Source: Limnomonas spitsbergensis (lineage: Eukaryota; Chlorophyta; Chlorophyceae; Chlamydomonadales). From it: DNA of 64,000 nucleotides. Of the stretch, positions 46,621 through 58,946 are shown piece after piece. Under the pieces are notes generated by a model, which saw only the letters and a list, made by a program, of their open reading frames with translations, was not told where the DNA came from and did not search any database. Position 1 is the first letter of the stretch. The number at the start of each line of letters is the position of its first letter. The position numbers and the translations under genes were made by a program. The DNA is taken from assembly GCA_037349105.1 (NCBI GenBank), contig JAYJMM010000034.1:3224001-3288000 (forward strand), given 5' to 3'.

Positions 46621-49600
46621 ATGTCTAATGATGACGCCTCGTGTTGCCCTATATGTTTGGATGTATTTAACGAGACCGTTCGTCGGCCTCTTATACTGAC
46701 ATGCGGCCACACCGTGTGTGAGGCATGCATCCGTCTGCTTCCCCTCAAGGCCGACATCGGCAACCGCAAGAGCTGCCCCACCTGCAGGGCCACGGTGGAG
46801 AAACCGGATGCAGAACTGCGTCCCAACTATATGCTTATGTCTATGCTCATGCAAGCCTCTGCCGCTACTGAGATGGTGGCGGGCGCCGTAGCTGCCCCTG
46901 ACCAAGACCTGCTTGACATGCTTGGACGTTGGAATCTTTCCGGTGTTGCGAGCATGGTCTTGCCACCCGAAAGCGTGACTCTTGAGAGCTTGTTGAGCGA
47001 GGCGGGAGCGACAGGCCAGGTCTGGAATGGAACGCTGCATGGGAAGGAGGTAAGGTTTTCCTTTAAGGTAAAGGACGGCATGCCCTAGTATCAGTCGGAT
47101 TTGTGCTTTTATGTTGTTTATTTAAAAGCCAATCATAAACACCTACCAACAGTTTCAGGTCGGAATTAAATGAAAAGCCAACAACAAAAATCAAATATTT
47201 TGCATACCACCAGGGTTAGCTCCCTCTCTCTTTTACGTCCCCATTCTGCGCCCACTGCGGCCAAATTTGTACCCAGTCTTAAGAATGAAGAGGCAGTTGA
47301 GATTATTAGTACTTTTCTAGTTCAAAGGCAAATAACGTAGGAAGGGCTGCAACAGTTGCTTGGTTAGCTGATGAGGTGTTTCCGGGACATTAGGGACATG
47401 CACCGGGAGAGGTAGGAGAGGCGGGGCCCCAGCACCTGCAGCCGCCCATTGAACTGCCGGTGCGGTGCCGTATTTTATTTCATATTACTTACCCGGTAAC
47501 ATCTTCAGAGTGGAGTTCCTTTCTGGTTGTCAGTACTAGCTGCAGGGCTGCGGCTATGTGTAGGGATTTTCCAGGTAATTTCGTAGGTAATTTCCAGACA
47601 ATTCATTATTTTGTTTCATAAAACCAGCCATTGAAATTTGTTTATTTAGGCACCAAACAAAATCTGACTATTCAAACCAATCAAGACACTGTGTAAAGCT
47701 GGGTTAAAACAAAAAGGTTTCAGAATAAAACCAAATCCGACTGATACTACGGTATTGGAAAGCAGTGCACGAAATAAATGAAGAAATCATGAAAGATAGA
47801 AGGTGGACCCTAGATAAATAAATATGATAATGAGTATGCACTCGCTGAAGTAGGATGCGTCAGGTACCGCTCCACCCACAGCAGTTATATTGCAAGGAAA
47901 GTACCGGTATACAAACCTGTTCGCGACATTCTGCGGGGCACTTACAACGAAGTTCTAGACGTTTTTTCTGCTTACACCTGGAACACGGTAATTGAACCAT
48001 GACAGGTTTTGAATCGTAAACCTTAGGGTGGTAAAGTAGTGCAAGCCTCCATGCAAGCACTCCATGCAAGCTTTTTTTGCAAGCCGCCCATATAAGACCC
48101 CCATCCAAGCACCCAAACTCCCCCCTCCTTTCAACATGAGTTCCCCATGAGGAAACCTTACACGTATTGTTCTTTCCCCCTGATCACTGCCTCTCTCTGT
48201 TGGGATGCAGGTTGCCGTGAAGACTCTTGCCTTGCCTCGTGGCCAGCAGACGGACGGCTCCCCGGACAGCCCCATGGTGGCCTCCCTCAAGCGCGAGCTA
48301 GTGGTCTTGATGCACGTCACACGAGAGTGCCACTACATTTGTCGCTACCTTGGCATTACGCGCAAAGATGATCGCTTCTGCATTGTCATGACGAAGTACC
48401 CATCCAGCCTTCGGACACACCTGGACCTTCAACCAGGTGAGCATGAACCCTCATGCCCACCCTTGCCTCACCAGATGCAACATACATGCATCGCAAGCCT
48501 CAACTCATCATATGCTACTCAGCACATGAAACTTTGGATCAAGCCCCTCGTAATCAGGCAGACTTGCTTAGAATGTGGAAAGAAAGAAAAAAACTACGCC
48601 CCCCTAGGAGCGTGCGGTTTAAGAGAGCAGCTCAGCTCGGGGCCGAAGCCACATCTGCGATGTTACCATCAAACAAGAGTCTCATTGCAGAGACTCGCAA
48701 AAGGTGGATATGTCATTGCAAATGTGTGTGTTGAAGCAAGTTGCCATTTCTTGGCTCAATCTTGCACGTGGTCGGTATATGTGACAGGGTGATCCATCAT
48801 ACTGCCGCCCCATGCAATGCCCTCATGTTATGGCAGGGGGGAAGCTGGGCCTGTCTGAAGCGCTCAGTGTTGCGCGTGACATTGTGTACGGCCTAGAGGA
48901 GCTGCATGGCCTGGGTGTGGCTGTGCTGGACCTCAAGCCTGACAACGTGCTCCTCACACGACAGGGCCATGCCGTCTTGACGAACTTTGGCATCAGCCGC
49001 GTTATCAATGGGACGCTCGGAGCCACGCGGAAAACGCAGATTGCAGGCACCTTCAACTACATGTGAGCCAGGGCAGATGGGACATCAATAGCTCAGAGCT
49101 ATCCCTATGTGTCATAATGGAAACCCTAGGAGCCTCATGGCAGATGCATGTTGTAGGCACCTTCAACTACATTAGGGCCAGCCAGCCAGGGTAGATGGGG
49201 CAATGGGGCATAGCTCAAATGCATTCCGGTTTCTGGCATCAGTCGTATTATAACAAGAACCCTAGAAGCAACACGGCAAGCACATATTGCCGGCATTTGT
49301 GTCTACTTGTGGGCATGAGTAGATGGTGCACACCGTGAACGCTGATTTCTTAGACACAACCACTGGTGGCAAGGGGGCAGTACTTTACAGTACAGTAGAC
49401 AGTAAACCAATGCATCCACCCCGCCTCCCATACACACAGGTCCCCAGAGCAGATGAATGCAGAGCTCTTGATCAGTCCTGCTGCCGACATTTGGGCCTTT
49501 GGCTGTACGATGCTGCACATCTTGACCGGGGCGCCGCCCATGGCAGGCCTGAACATCATGCAGATCTACAACAAGATTAGCCACAACAAACAGGCCCATG

Positions 49601-52575
49601 ACCTGCCTCAGGACCTGCCTCCCTGGCTTGCCGCCCTTCTGCGGCGTTGTCTGGATTTCTCTCCCCAAGGCAGACCATCAGCAAAGCAAGTGTTGCATGT
49701 GAGTGGGGCTGTACTTGCCCATCATCTGATCGTCAATCTTGCTGATGATACCAAAGGCAGGGACGGGAGAGGCTATTCATCATGCATGGATATCCCTGTC
49801 AAGGCAATTGATGTCTCATTTCTCATGCATAGCCTGTCCACCCCCCCATGTTTGCTTGGTGCTTGTGTCATCCACTCTCGCCGCTCGCGTCCAATTGATC
49901 AACAAATGCTATGGTGTGCAGGCCCTCCAAGAGTCGGCTCCTGAGAAACCCGTGCGAGATGTGTCGACCCCCCCTTCTTCCAACCAGGTGGGGGTGAGTA
50001 AATGGGGGATAAGTAGCATGATGTCCATAGGTCAGGCATGCAGGGACCTGTCATCATAGTCATCATCCCTCTCTTTATGTGTGATATGTGGATAGTGGGG
50101 AAGGTCATTCATTGAGGGGAGAGTCCATGAGGAAGGGGTGGGTTGGCAGTATACTACACAAGCAGCGGGCATGCATGTCTCTGGTGCTCAGTAAGGTTAC
50201 GGGTGACCGTGAGGGATAATGCATGACAAAGGTGGTTAAGGTCTACACACCTCCACACACCCCTCCTCACTTGGGAACATGACCCCCTCCACCCCACCCA
50301 CATCTTCACCAGATGCTCCCCCCTTCACTTAGGAAACTATCCACCTTATCCCCTTTCCCCTCTGATCCGTTGTTTTCCTCTCATTTATTTCCCAGGCTGT
50401 GACATGGGAAAACCTTGCTAACGCTATGAGCCCGGAGGGATGTGCAACACTCAAGACTGCCGGTATCAGCCTAGCAGTGGCCACACGGCTGGTGGAGGAG
50501 CTAGGCTACTTTGACCCCCTGGATCTGCAGGTGTGTGTGGGGGGGTGGGGGGGGCGGGTGTATTCAATTGGGGAGCATGCTTTTTAAGCCAACCTGCATG
50601 TGTGTTTAATATCTATGTGTTGTTCTTCCCTATGTATACACAACTTCCACACGTGTGCCCCCCCCCCTCCATGTGTGTAATACCCCCCGTGCTTGTAACT
50701 CCTCCCGTGCGAGTAAGTCACCCCGTGTATGTAATTCGACGACCCCACCGTGCGTGTAACACCCCACGTTTAGGTAACTCCCCGTCCAAGTGTGTAATAA
50801 CCACCGTAATTGTAACTCTCCCTCCATGTGTGTAATACCCACCGTAATTGTAACTCCCCTCATGCGCATGTAACCCCCCCGTGCGTGGAAGTCACTCCGT
50901 GTGTGTAAGTCCCCCTGTGCATGTAACTCCCCCTCCATGTGTGTAACTCCCCTCCTCCCCCCCCCCCATGTGTATAAGTCCCCCCATGTGTATAACTCCC
51001 CCTTGTCTCCACTCTGAAGCTTTTACTTGCCCTGACTGGTGTTATACATCTGCCCCCTCCCTCCTCCCCGCAGAGCATTGATGACAACATGGTGTCTCAA
51101 CTGGTGGGCCTTCCTCCGCTACAGCTAGCCCGTTTAAAAAAACTGCTTGCCGATCACCGCCCGCCCTCATCACAGCCTCAGCAGCGGGCTGCGAACAGCC
51201 CACCTCTGATGCAGCAGGCTACGGACTACAACGCGGCTAGACTGCAGGTGTCAAGTGTAGCATGTATTTAGAGTTTGGGGGAGGCGGTGGATCAGGCGGG
51301 TGGTTTAGGGTAAGAGCTCGGAGGGAGGTTTGTGCGTGGGGAGGGCATATTGTTTGGGGGTAGCAGGTGGGTGGGGCGGCTAGATGGAAGGGTAGCTTGT
51401 CAGGATTTACACATGGCAGGGTTCCAGGGGGGGGGGGGGGGCATTAAGTGGTGATGAAGGTACAGGTTAGTTTACGCAGTTAGCTTTCAAAGAGGATTCG
51501 GGCCGGGGGAAGCTATCCATTGGGAGCGCGTTTTGGGGGGGGCTCTTCTATGACACCCCAAACACTTCCCAATACCCCCCTGAGTAACTCTCGAGTAAAG
51601 CTGTTGTGGCTTATCAGTTGCCCCTCCCCTCCCCCCCTCGACCCTTTCCCGGTGGAATCCCCCCATCTGTCCCCCCACGTCAAAGTCCTCCGGTATCCAT
51701 CCCGCCTCCTGATCCCACCCCTCTGCCCCACTTGCTCACAGGTTCCCACAGACGTACAGGTGTTGGTCCTTCAGTTATCTTCACAATCAATCATGGTGCA
51801 ACGTGAGGCAACGGTGGCTCTTTATAAACTTTCAATGGATGATGACACCGAGGTCATGCTTGCTACCGCCGGTGCCATCCCTCCCCTTGTGCGACTGTTG
51901 GGGTCCAGCTCGGTGGAGGTGCAGGGGAATGCAGCGGGGGCTTTGGGTAACCTTGCCGTGAATAACGACCACAAGCTCCTAGTCGTTGCAGCTGGTGCCA
52001 TCCCTCCCCTTGTGCACCTGTTGGGGTCAACCACAGTGATGGTGCAAGAACATGCAGCGTTTGCTTTGGGTAACCTTGCAGCCAATTATGACAACGAGGT
52101 GCTAGTTGCTGCAGCCGGAGCCATCCCTTCCCTTGTGCACCTGTTAGGGTCACCTTCAGTGATGGTGCAGCAATATGTAGGGTTTGCTTTGGGTATCCTT
52201 GCAGCAAATGTGGACAACAGGGTCATGGTTGCTACAGCCGGTGCCATCCCTCCCCTTGTGCGGCTGTTGGGGTCAACCACAGTGATGGTGCAGCAAAATG
52301 CAGCGATGGCTTTGGGTAACCTTGCAGCAAATGTGGACAACAAGGTATTGGTTGCTACAGCCGGTGCCATCCCTCCCCTTGTGCGGCTGTTGGGGTCAAC
52401 CTCAGTGAAGGTGCAGGAGGATACAGCACGTGCTTTGGGTAACCTTGCAGCAAATGTGGGCAATAAGGTCAAGATCAAAGCCGCGGGTGCCGTTCCACTT
52501 CTCACCAAACTCGCATCGTCAAGCATTGCTGGGGTGAGGGAGGGAGCTGAGGCTGCCTTAGCAAGGCTGCGGTGA
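46621..52575 (+). CDS. RING finger - (pseudo)kinase - armadillo repeat protein
   Basis: Eight exons join in phase: 46621-47049, 48211-48436, 48837-49062, 49440-49698, 49922-49987, 50396-50530, 51074-51247 and 51742-52575 (TGA), giving 782 residues. Residues 9-55 form a C3HC4 RING (Cys9, 12, 28, His30, Cys33, 36, 52, 55). A kinase domain follows at about 110-385: GATGQVWNG loop, VAVK with Lys147, VLDLKPDN at 248-255 where HRD has become VLD, NFG at 268-270 in place of DFG, SPE, and DIWAFG. Loss of the Mg-binding Asp suggests a pseudokinase. Residues 403-505 are helical and look SAM-like. Residues 506-782 hold about six armadillo repeats of 41 residues (AGAIPPLVRLLGS, ALGNLAANVDNK). RING domains usually recruit ubiquitin-conjugating enzymes and ARM repeats bind protein partners, so a substrate-scaffolding E3 ligase is inferred. 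Plant KEG shows RING-kinase followed by ankyrin repeats. Confidence 0.88.
50640..51000. repeat. intronic GTGTGTAACTCCCC-type minisatellite
   Basis: Degenerate repeats of about 14-18 bp ('catgtgtgtaatacccacc', 'gtaattgtaactcccc') fill most of the intron between exons 6 and 7 of the RING-kinase-ARM gene. Frames across it on the minus strand are shadows. Confidence 0.8.
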
Positions 52576-54800
52576 TGGGATTCGTGGAATTTGGAATTAT
52601 GTTTGGTTTCCAGAATCAGCGAGTTCTGATGGAGTTCTTGGTGAAGAGCACGCCGCAAGCGCCGACATTTTTCCGATCCTAATTGATTTCGTCGATTTTC
52701 GTTACCGCGCTACTGAACCGCGGCTTCGCCGAATTAATTGTTTGGTTACCACTTTGGTTACGACTCGTAACCAGTAACCACTAAAAAAATCCCTGACACG
52801 CACGCTGTCGCGGCACAGAGGTGCACCCTAAGGAATGGGTGCACCAAGCGAAAAGAACACAAGACATTACAAGTACTAATAAACTCTTACAGAGCTTATA
52901 GTAAGAGCTTCTCGATCCACTGCTGTAACTCAGTGAAATCAGCTCGATAACAGGTGATAGCTCTTGCTACTTCACCTGGACTTCTTCGATACTGTTGACA
53001 AGATCTCGTAAAGCCTCGACACTTGAGGTACTTATGGGTTTCTTGGGACGATCTTGGGCGATTGTGGCCGTTGATCTGATGTGATGAGTCGCTTGCTTGG
53101 CGACTTCTGATGAGTGAAGATATCTCTGATAAATCAGACGGTCGACTTGGAGCCAAAGGAAAGGCTGTAGATTGGAGGTGTGATGGTGGGTTGGTGGTAA
53201 TATCCAGTTGTAGACTGGAGATATGCCTTGTTAAGAGGCAGGAATAACGCTAATTGCTGCTGATGGTCGACTGTTGGCCTAGATGCTCTGCCAGCTTCGT
53301 ATCAGGAGACTTGTTGATTGCTTATAGAGTCGCTGTTGGCCTAGTTGCTCTGCCAGTTTCCCCTTAGTAAGACTTGGATTGACGATTAACTTGCAGATTG
53401 ATAATCAGGAACAATAGCTAGAAACGTTAGAGTCTATTGTAGGCCGTGAGATCAAAGTAAGAAAGAAAAAGTAAAGGACCCAGATCGGAATCCTCTAAGA
53501 CGGCACCCACACTTGTTCAGGTTCACACATAACTTCCAACCGAAAAAGCAGTTGGCGAAGTCAAACGCACGGTGCAGTCATACGTCGTGACAACGCACCC
53601 TTGGTGGTGGCATAGGTGCCACCTCATGGACGAGCATGCGCCTCTTTGGCCTCGGATCCCTGATGAGTAACATTAAGCCAGGTGCACATCGAGTAAATGA
53701 GAAGGGGATGTCCCCAAAGTGAGGGTGCAAGTGTAGCAAGTGTAGGCGGTCACATGTTGCAGAGCATGCCCTTGGTCACATATCTTTCATGTAGGATGCT
53801 ATGAATACTAATAACTGAAGTATAAGCAATGGTTGATTTGTTTGAATCTGACAAGGCGCCGATCCAGACTTGCATCGCTTTTCCGCATTATGAACATTTG
53901 GTACCGGGGTACATGAACCCTCACGCTCATGCGTGACACATACAAGGCCTAGTAGTTGTCTTCATTATTTGATTTTTGACTTACAGGCTCAGGGGAGGAA
54001 GGCTGGTTGGTTCATACATCTGGTTAGTGCAGCGTCGCAATATGGGGTTTCTTAGTTTCATCCCTCCCGGGCTTTTGTGTTTTTTAGCCTGCCTGCTAGC
54101 CTGCCAACGATAGTTCACTCGTATTGTTCATTCCTGTCACAGTATTTTCCCGTAAACATGACATAACCGTATATTTCGTAGTTGCTGTCACGGAGTCTTT
54201 GAGTTCTATCTAGTTCGATCTAAGTAGAAGCCCCGCAGCCCGACCTTTCTGGCTGCGCTGAGGCAGACTTCCCTAACTTCGCCATACATAATTTAAATAT
54301 GGTCTGTGTGGGTCATTTCCCCGGAACTCCCTTTGCCTTCTTTACTGTGCCCCTTTGAAAGGACAGGCTAACCAGTTAATGACTTTGCACCTCTGTGCCC
54401 ACCTCAAAAATGCAAGGCCGCGTGGGCGCCTACCTAATAGGGGCAGAACACAAAGAAGAGAAAGGAGTAAATAAAGTGGAGGGACAGACAAAAGGTTGGA
54501 AAGAAAAGGCTAACCAGTGCAAAATATACCCGTCTAGCTCACTGAGGACTCTGACCTCCTTATCCTCACAGCCTTAACCTAGTCAGGTCTAGAGTTACGG
54601 TATAGCAGCCATAGCATTGGCAAGTCGCTGCGAGACCCAACCAGATCTCCGGACCTCAGAAGCCAGCTGCATCTTGGCTCCCCTAGAGAGTACGCCTGTG
54701 GTGCCTCCCTCAACCACCGGACCCGTGAAGTCGGCTAATCAGGCAAGTATTACAAGACCAGAAGAATCAACCAAATTAAATGGGTGACACAAAGCCGCCC
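52576..54800. other. no gene seen; possible transposon remnants
   Basis: Downstream of the RING-kinase-ARM gene. Short inverted repeats (GGTGCACCC...GGGTGCACC at about 52821-52845) and a direct repeat ('ctgttggcctag...ctctgccag' at about 53269 and 53331) suggest remnants of a mobile element. Frames are short and motif-free. Confidence 0.4.
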
Positions 54801-54807
54801 AGGAGTC

Positions 54808-54978
54808 ACAGTAATACATGGCACACTAATACATGTCACAGTAATACATGTCACACTAATACATCTCACACTAATACATGTCACACTAATACATGTCACA
54901 GTAATACATAGCATGGCACACTAATACATGTCACACTAATACATGTCACAGTAATACATGGCACAGTAATACATGTCA
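54808..54978. repeat. 15-bp tandem repeat, about 11 copies
   Basis: The unit TAATACATGTCACAC and its variant TAATACATGTCACAG alternate, with occasional 'ggcac' and one longer spacer near 54910. Confidence 0.88.
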
Positions 54979-55023
54979 TGGCCGGGTCTGTGAGTTGGCT
55001 GGCGGTACCCCCATGCAGCCATG

Positions 55024-55341
55024 GGCAAGGAGGGGCTGGAGAACTGCTGGGGGCTGGGAGGGATGTACCCTGCAGAGTCTGGCAAGCTCCGGGGCCAAGA
55101 TAGCCCACACCCAAGCAGGGGTTGGCGTGAGGCAGGGCATTCGCAGGGGGTGCAGGCGGTGTGAACGCATGAGTCTTAGAATGGTGCGCTGCCCCACCCC
55201 AGGGACTGGGCTAAGCGTCTGTGCGCAGCCCCACCTTGCACTCCTCTGTGGGCAAGGAGGGGCTGGAGAACTGCTGGGGGCTGGGAGGGATGTACCCTGC
55301 AGAGTCTGGCAAGCTCCGGGGCCAAGATAGCCCACACCCAA
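55024..55341. repeat. 94-bp direct duplication
   Basis: The 94 bp at 55024-55117 recur essentially unchanged at 55248-55341, including 'gctggagaactgctggggg' and 'ggatgtaccctgcagagtc'. The intervening sequence contains an interspersed-repeat segment shared with 28-33 kb. Confidence 0.88.
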
Positions 55342-57015
55342 GCATGGGAGGGGCGGGCGTGCAAGGCATGGAAACCGGGGCGCTAGCTACTACATGCAGT
55401 CGCCCTCAGGGGGCGAGGGGGGACGCTGCCCTACCCCAGGGATTCGGATGCGCGCCTGTGCGCAGCGCGCCATGCGTTTCCCATGAGCTCCACCATGCGC
55501 TGCCCCACCGCATCCACTGCCCGTATCCTTCTTGCCAGCCACGCTGCTTGGGCCGGTCAAGAGAGGCCGATGTTCATCAGTATATTTTATTGAGGAACAG
55601 CTACACTTTAGGTACATCTCTGCTAACACTCCGGCCTCTGGCCGTAGGTCTCAGGTATGGAAATGCAGCTCTGTACGCATGGCATAAGGCCTACTGGATG
55701 CACAATGCGTGGCATTGCAGCCGGGGGGCAGGGAGGACAGCATTGAGGGTGGCAGCAGCAGGGTGGTGCTCTAGAGACTCGCAGTGACATGACTTGTGAC
55801 AGCACATGCAGTGGGGGCACAGGGGGAGGGGACTGCGTCCCCAAATCAATGGCCGGCTGAGTTCAGTTCACCTCAGTTGAGTTCAGTTCTGTTCAGCTAC
55901 AGTTTCAGCTAAATTCCGGCCTCATGGCCCTCGTGCGTGACCAAACATGCAGCCCAAGACACATGCTTGGCCACACATGGGGTGAACCAAGGCCAAGGCT
56001 ACATATAGGGCAGGACGGACAGGGGAGGGCACGTGAGCCCCATGAGCGGGGCACGCGGAGGGCCCCCCATGCACCCCCAGGTGTGGAATGCAGCTCTGTA
56101 CCAATGGCATAAGGCCTGTTGGATGCACGATGCGAGGCATTGCGTGCCGGCAAGGCAGCATGGAGCGCACGAGTTCACATGGGAGGGGCGGGCGTGCGGC
56201 ATGGCACGGAAAGAGGGGTGCTGGCTGCTGCACGCAGTTGCGCACTCATCCGCGGGGCTCCAAATGCGGAGGGGTGGGGCAGTTTCGGGAAAAGAGACAG
56301 GCGGTAGCATGGGAGCGATAGGCGTGAGTCAGGCCTGTTCACAGGGCTCTGACCATGCACATGCATGACCAGATGGAGGAAACAGAGGCGCACCACTGCA
56401 GCCATCTGCGCAACTGTGAGTTCCCTGTCGAGGCCCTTGGGCCCACGACGCAGCCAGGGCGGCAGGAGGGCACATGGGGGCAGGAGGGCCGCATGCCGGA
56501 GGGCATGCCGGCAGGGGGGGCTGGCAGCAGCAAGGAGGGGCGGGGGAACTCTTAAGGAAGTGAAGGCGGTGCGCGCGGTGCCTCCGGGAGGCGTGCTCAG
56601 GTGGTGCAAAAGCTGTAAGGGTCAAAGCGGTTGGCATGCTGCACCCTGTGGCGAGAAACACAGGCAGGGGAACCGGCCCGACAAGCACGGCAGCTCTGAA
56701 ACCTGAATTGGCTTCCGGCCGAAGGCCCGGGCAGCATGCTTGACCACACATGGGCTTCACGCGGTGGCGCATCGCCTGCTACCTTGGTGATCAGCCCCAA
56801 GCGCACGCGTGTCGCCGGGTTCCGGTGGGATCCACGTGCACGAAAGGACTAAGCATGCAGGGGCCTCCATCATTTATTTTAAGTGATGTTCAGCTGCTTG
56901 TCAGCTACACTCCGGCCGGAGGCTCAGATGCATGTGGCCAGGCTCCGGCCGGAGGCCGCTTTAGGTAAGGCCTTTGCCCTTTGGTGGCTACGGGAAGGCC
57001 TCCCAAAGGTTGACG
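55180..57015. repeat. interspersed-repeat region shared with 28-33 kb
   Basis: 55435-55560 matches 31850-31970 and 32870-32985. 55657-55714 matches 31599-31656 and, less well, 56086-56140. 55790-55865 matches 32112-32190. 56890-57015 is a TCAGCTACACTCCG-family copy. No supported exon was found; long minus-strand frames (56175-56772) conflict with plus-strand ones and have no motifs. Confidence 0.55.
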
Positions 57016-57730
57016 GAGCACGACCGGGTCCATATCGAGCCTCAGGGTGCATGCCCCTTCACCTCAGGGCCCGGGGACCCAGGGGGCATGCAGAAATGCA
57101 GGATCTATTGGAGGATGGCCGTCCTCCCAAACATCGCCCAAAATTGAAGAAGGGGGCCTCTCGCTTGCGTACCTGTTGTTGGCCGCCACAATGGATGGCG
57201 GCTGTGTGCTGGGTCCTGGAGGGTCCCATAGCTCACAACAGGTATCAAACGGGGCCCCGCCCACCCCCCACGCCCAACAAGTGCCTTCTCCGTGAAGGAC
57301 TGGGCAGCAGCAAGGGAGGGCGATGGGCGCAGACCGCCGCATGGCATGCAGCTACCTGGCAAGAGGCTCCATGCATGCATGATGATGGAGCCCATGCATG
57401 CGGCGACCATGCAGGGAGCCGAAGCATGCAGGACGGAGCCGATGCAGGGAGTACCCCATGCATGCATGGAGCCCGTGCGTGGGCTCCGGTGGAACCAATG
57501 TGAAAACCAGTGCCTTCCCCTTGAAGGGTCGGAGCTGAAAGAGTCATGTCAGCAAGCATCACATTGTGTGCAGGCTCCAGCAGGGCCCATGTGAAGATTA
57601 CAAATTGGACGAGAGGCAGGGGGGGCAGCAGCAAGGGAAGGGCGAGGAGTGCAGACCCCAGTCCATGCAAGACTACCGTCCATGCAATGGCGTCCATGAG
57701 AGATGTGGGTGGCACCCTTTGATGACTCAC

Positions 57731-57929
57731 CATGCGCAGCCAGTATGTCGTCAATGCGGGCCGGGAGAAGGTCACAGTGTCCGAGCCCTTCCCTCGAAGC
57801 ATTTCCCAGGCTCCGTGCGCTTCGGTAGCCCTTCTGCCAGAGGCTCTTGACCTCGTCGGTGGAAAAATCAGCAGCAGCATCCGCGCCCAAGAATAGGGTC
57901 AAAGCGTTTCTGGTTTCTTCTGCTTCCAT
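57731..57929 (-). CDS. first coding exon with a SAM-like helical motif
   Basis: The ATG at 57929-57927 follows the acceptor gctctgccgcag directly. The exon is 66 codons plus one base and ends at CATG|gtgagt in phase 1. It encodes a compact helical segment: NALTLFLGADAAADF, then STDEVKSLWQKGYRSARSLG, then GLLPAR-like LLPARIDDILAAH. The pattern 'GY.s..sL..as.egL...LLPARID.IL' resembles short SAM-like helical modules. No downstream exon could be joined through the repeats. Layout and phase match the exon at 33816-33993, although their sequences differ. Function unknown. Confidence 0.5.
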
Positions 57930-58940
57930 CTGCGGCAGAGCAATGCAGAAACACAAGCCAGAAAACCAGTCTCGGAATGCAACAAGGAGTCAGGAAGCAA
58001 GTGAGCGAGGATTTCGCAAGGTAGAGGCCAAGCAACCGCGGTTTAGTCGACGCTACATGTTCGTCGAATGCAAGAAGCGAGCAGCGAAAGCACATGCAAG
58101 AGTCAGCTTCTGTCCCATCCCTCACAGAAACCGTCGGCTCTAACCATTCCCCAACTCACTCACGTAATGGATTGGGACTTCAAATAACTTCGAAATAACT
58201 TTCAGAGAAAGAAAGAAAAAAATGGGTATGGTTTCGGAATTGGGTGGACTTGATCTGGAGCCGCCAATTTCGAGAAGCGTTACACTTCTGTGGATTCCTT
58301 CTAGCTCCTCGCCCCAGTGGCTTGTTAAGGTGTAATCAATTCAGGAATTCGAGGGAGCAGGAGGAGAGCGGTATCCTAGGCCATGCTGGACGTGGTGAAG
58401 CGATTATACAGGGCGTGGTGAAGCGATTTATACAGGGCGCTGCGTGACTGCGTCGCATGGGGCCTCCACCCTTGCGCCAGCCGAGCTGGCTGCGTTGGCC
58501 GCTGCCTCTGGGGGGGGGCATCTGTTGGCAGCAGCGGCTGCTGTTTCTGAGGTCAGGGTTGAGAGGCTTTTGAGGAGGCAGATGTCCCAATATAGTCCCA
58601 ATCTGCATGGTTGCGAAATGTCAGTGGGGACATGGCTGTAAAGGCAGGGTCTTAACGACGGTGCAGGTGAGAGGATACAGTAGCCGATTCTTGCCGCAGG
58701 GAAGGAGGGGAGGGGGGAGGAATCATTCATGACGGCTGCGGGTCTTGACCAGGCATGGCGACCGGCTGACACAGACAGTGAGAATTACAAAAATACTGTT
58801 CGCCTTGTCATCAACTTCTTCCATGCGCCCACACACGCAGGCCGTGACGTGTGCCCCCCCATCATTAAACCCTTCTCCCGTACCCCTGCCCCATCCCCCC
58901 CATCCTCGCACTCTTTCCCTGCCCTAGCCCTTGCTTCTCG
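57930..58940. other. divergent spacer with possible small exons
   Basis: Two plus-strand stretches look protein-like: 58444-58570 (Ala-rich, VSEVRVERLLRRQ) and 58729-58845 (SENYKNTVRLVINFFH, starting with an ATG). They could be upstream exons of gene copy 2 but phases were not resolved. The sequence between them shows nothing clear. Confidence 0.3.
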
Positions 58941-58946
58941 CCGCAG

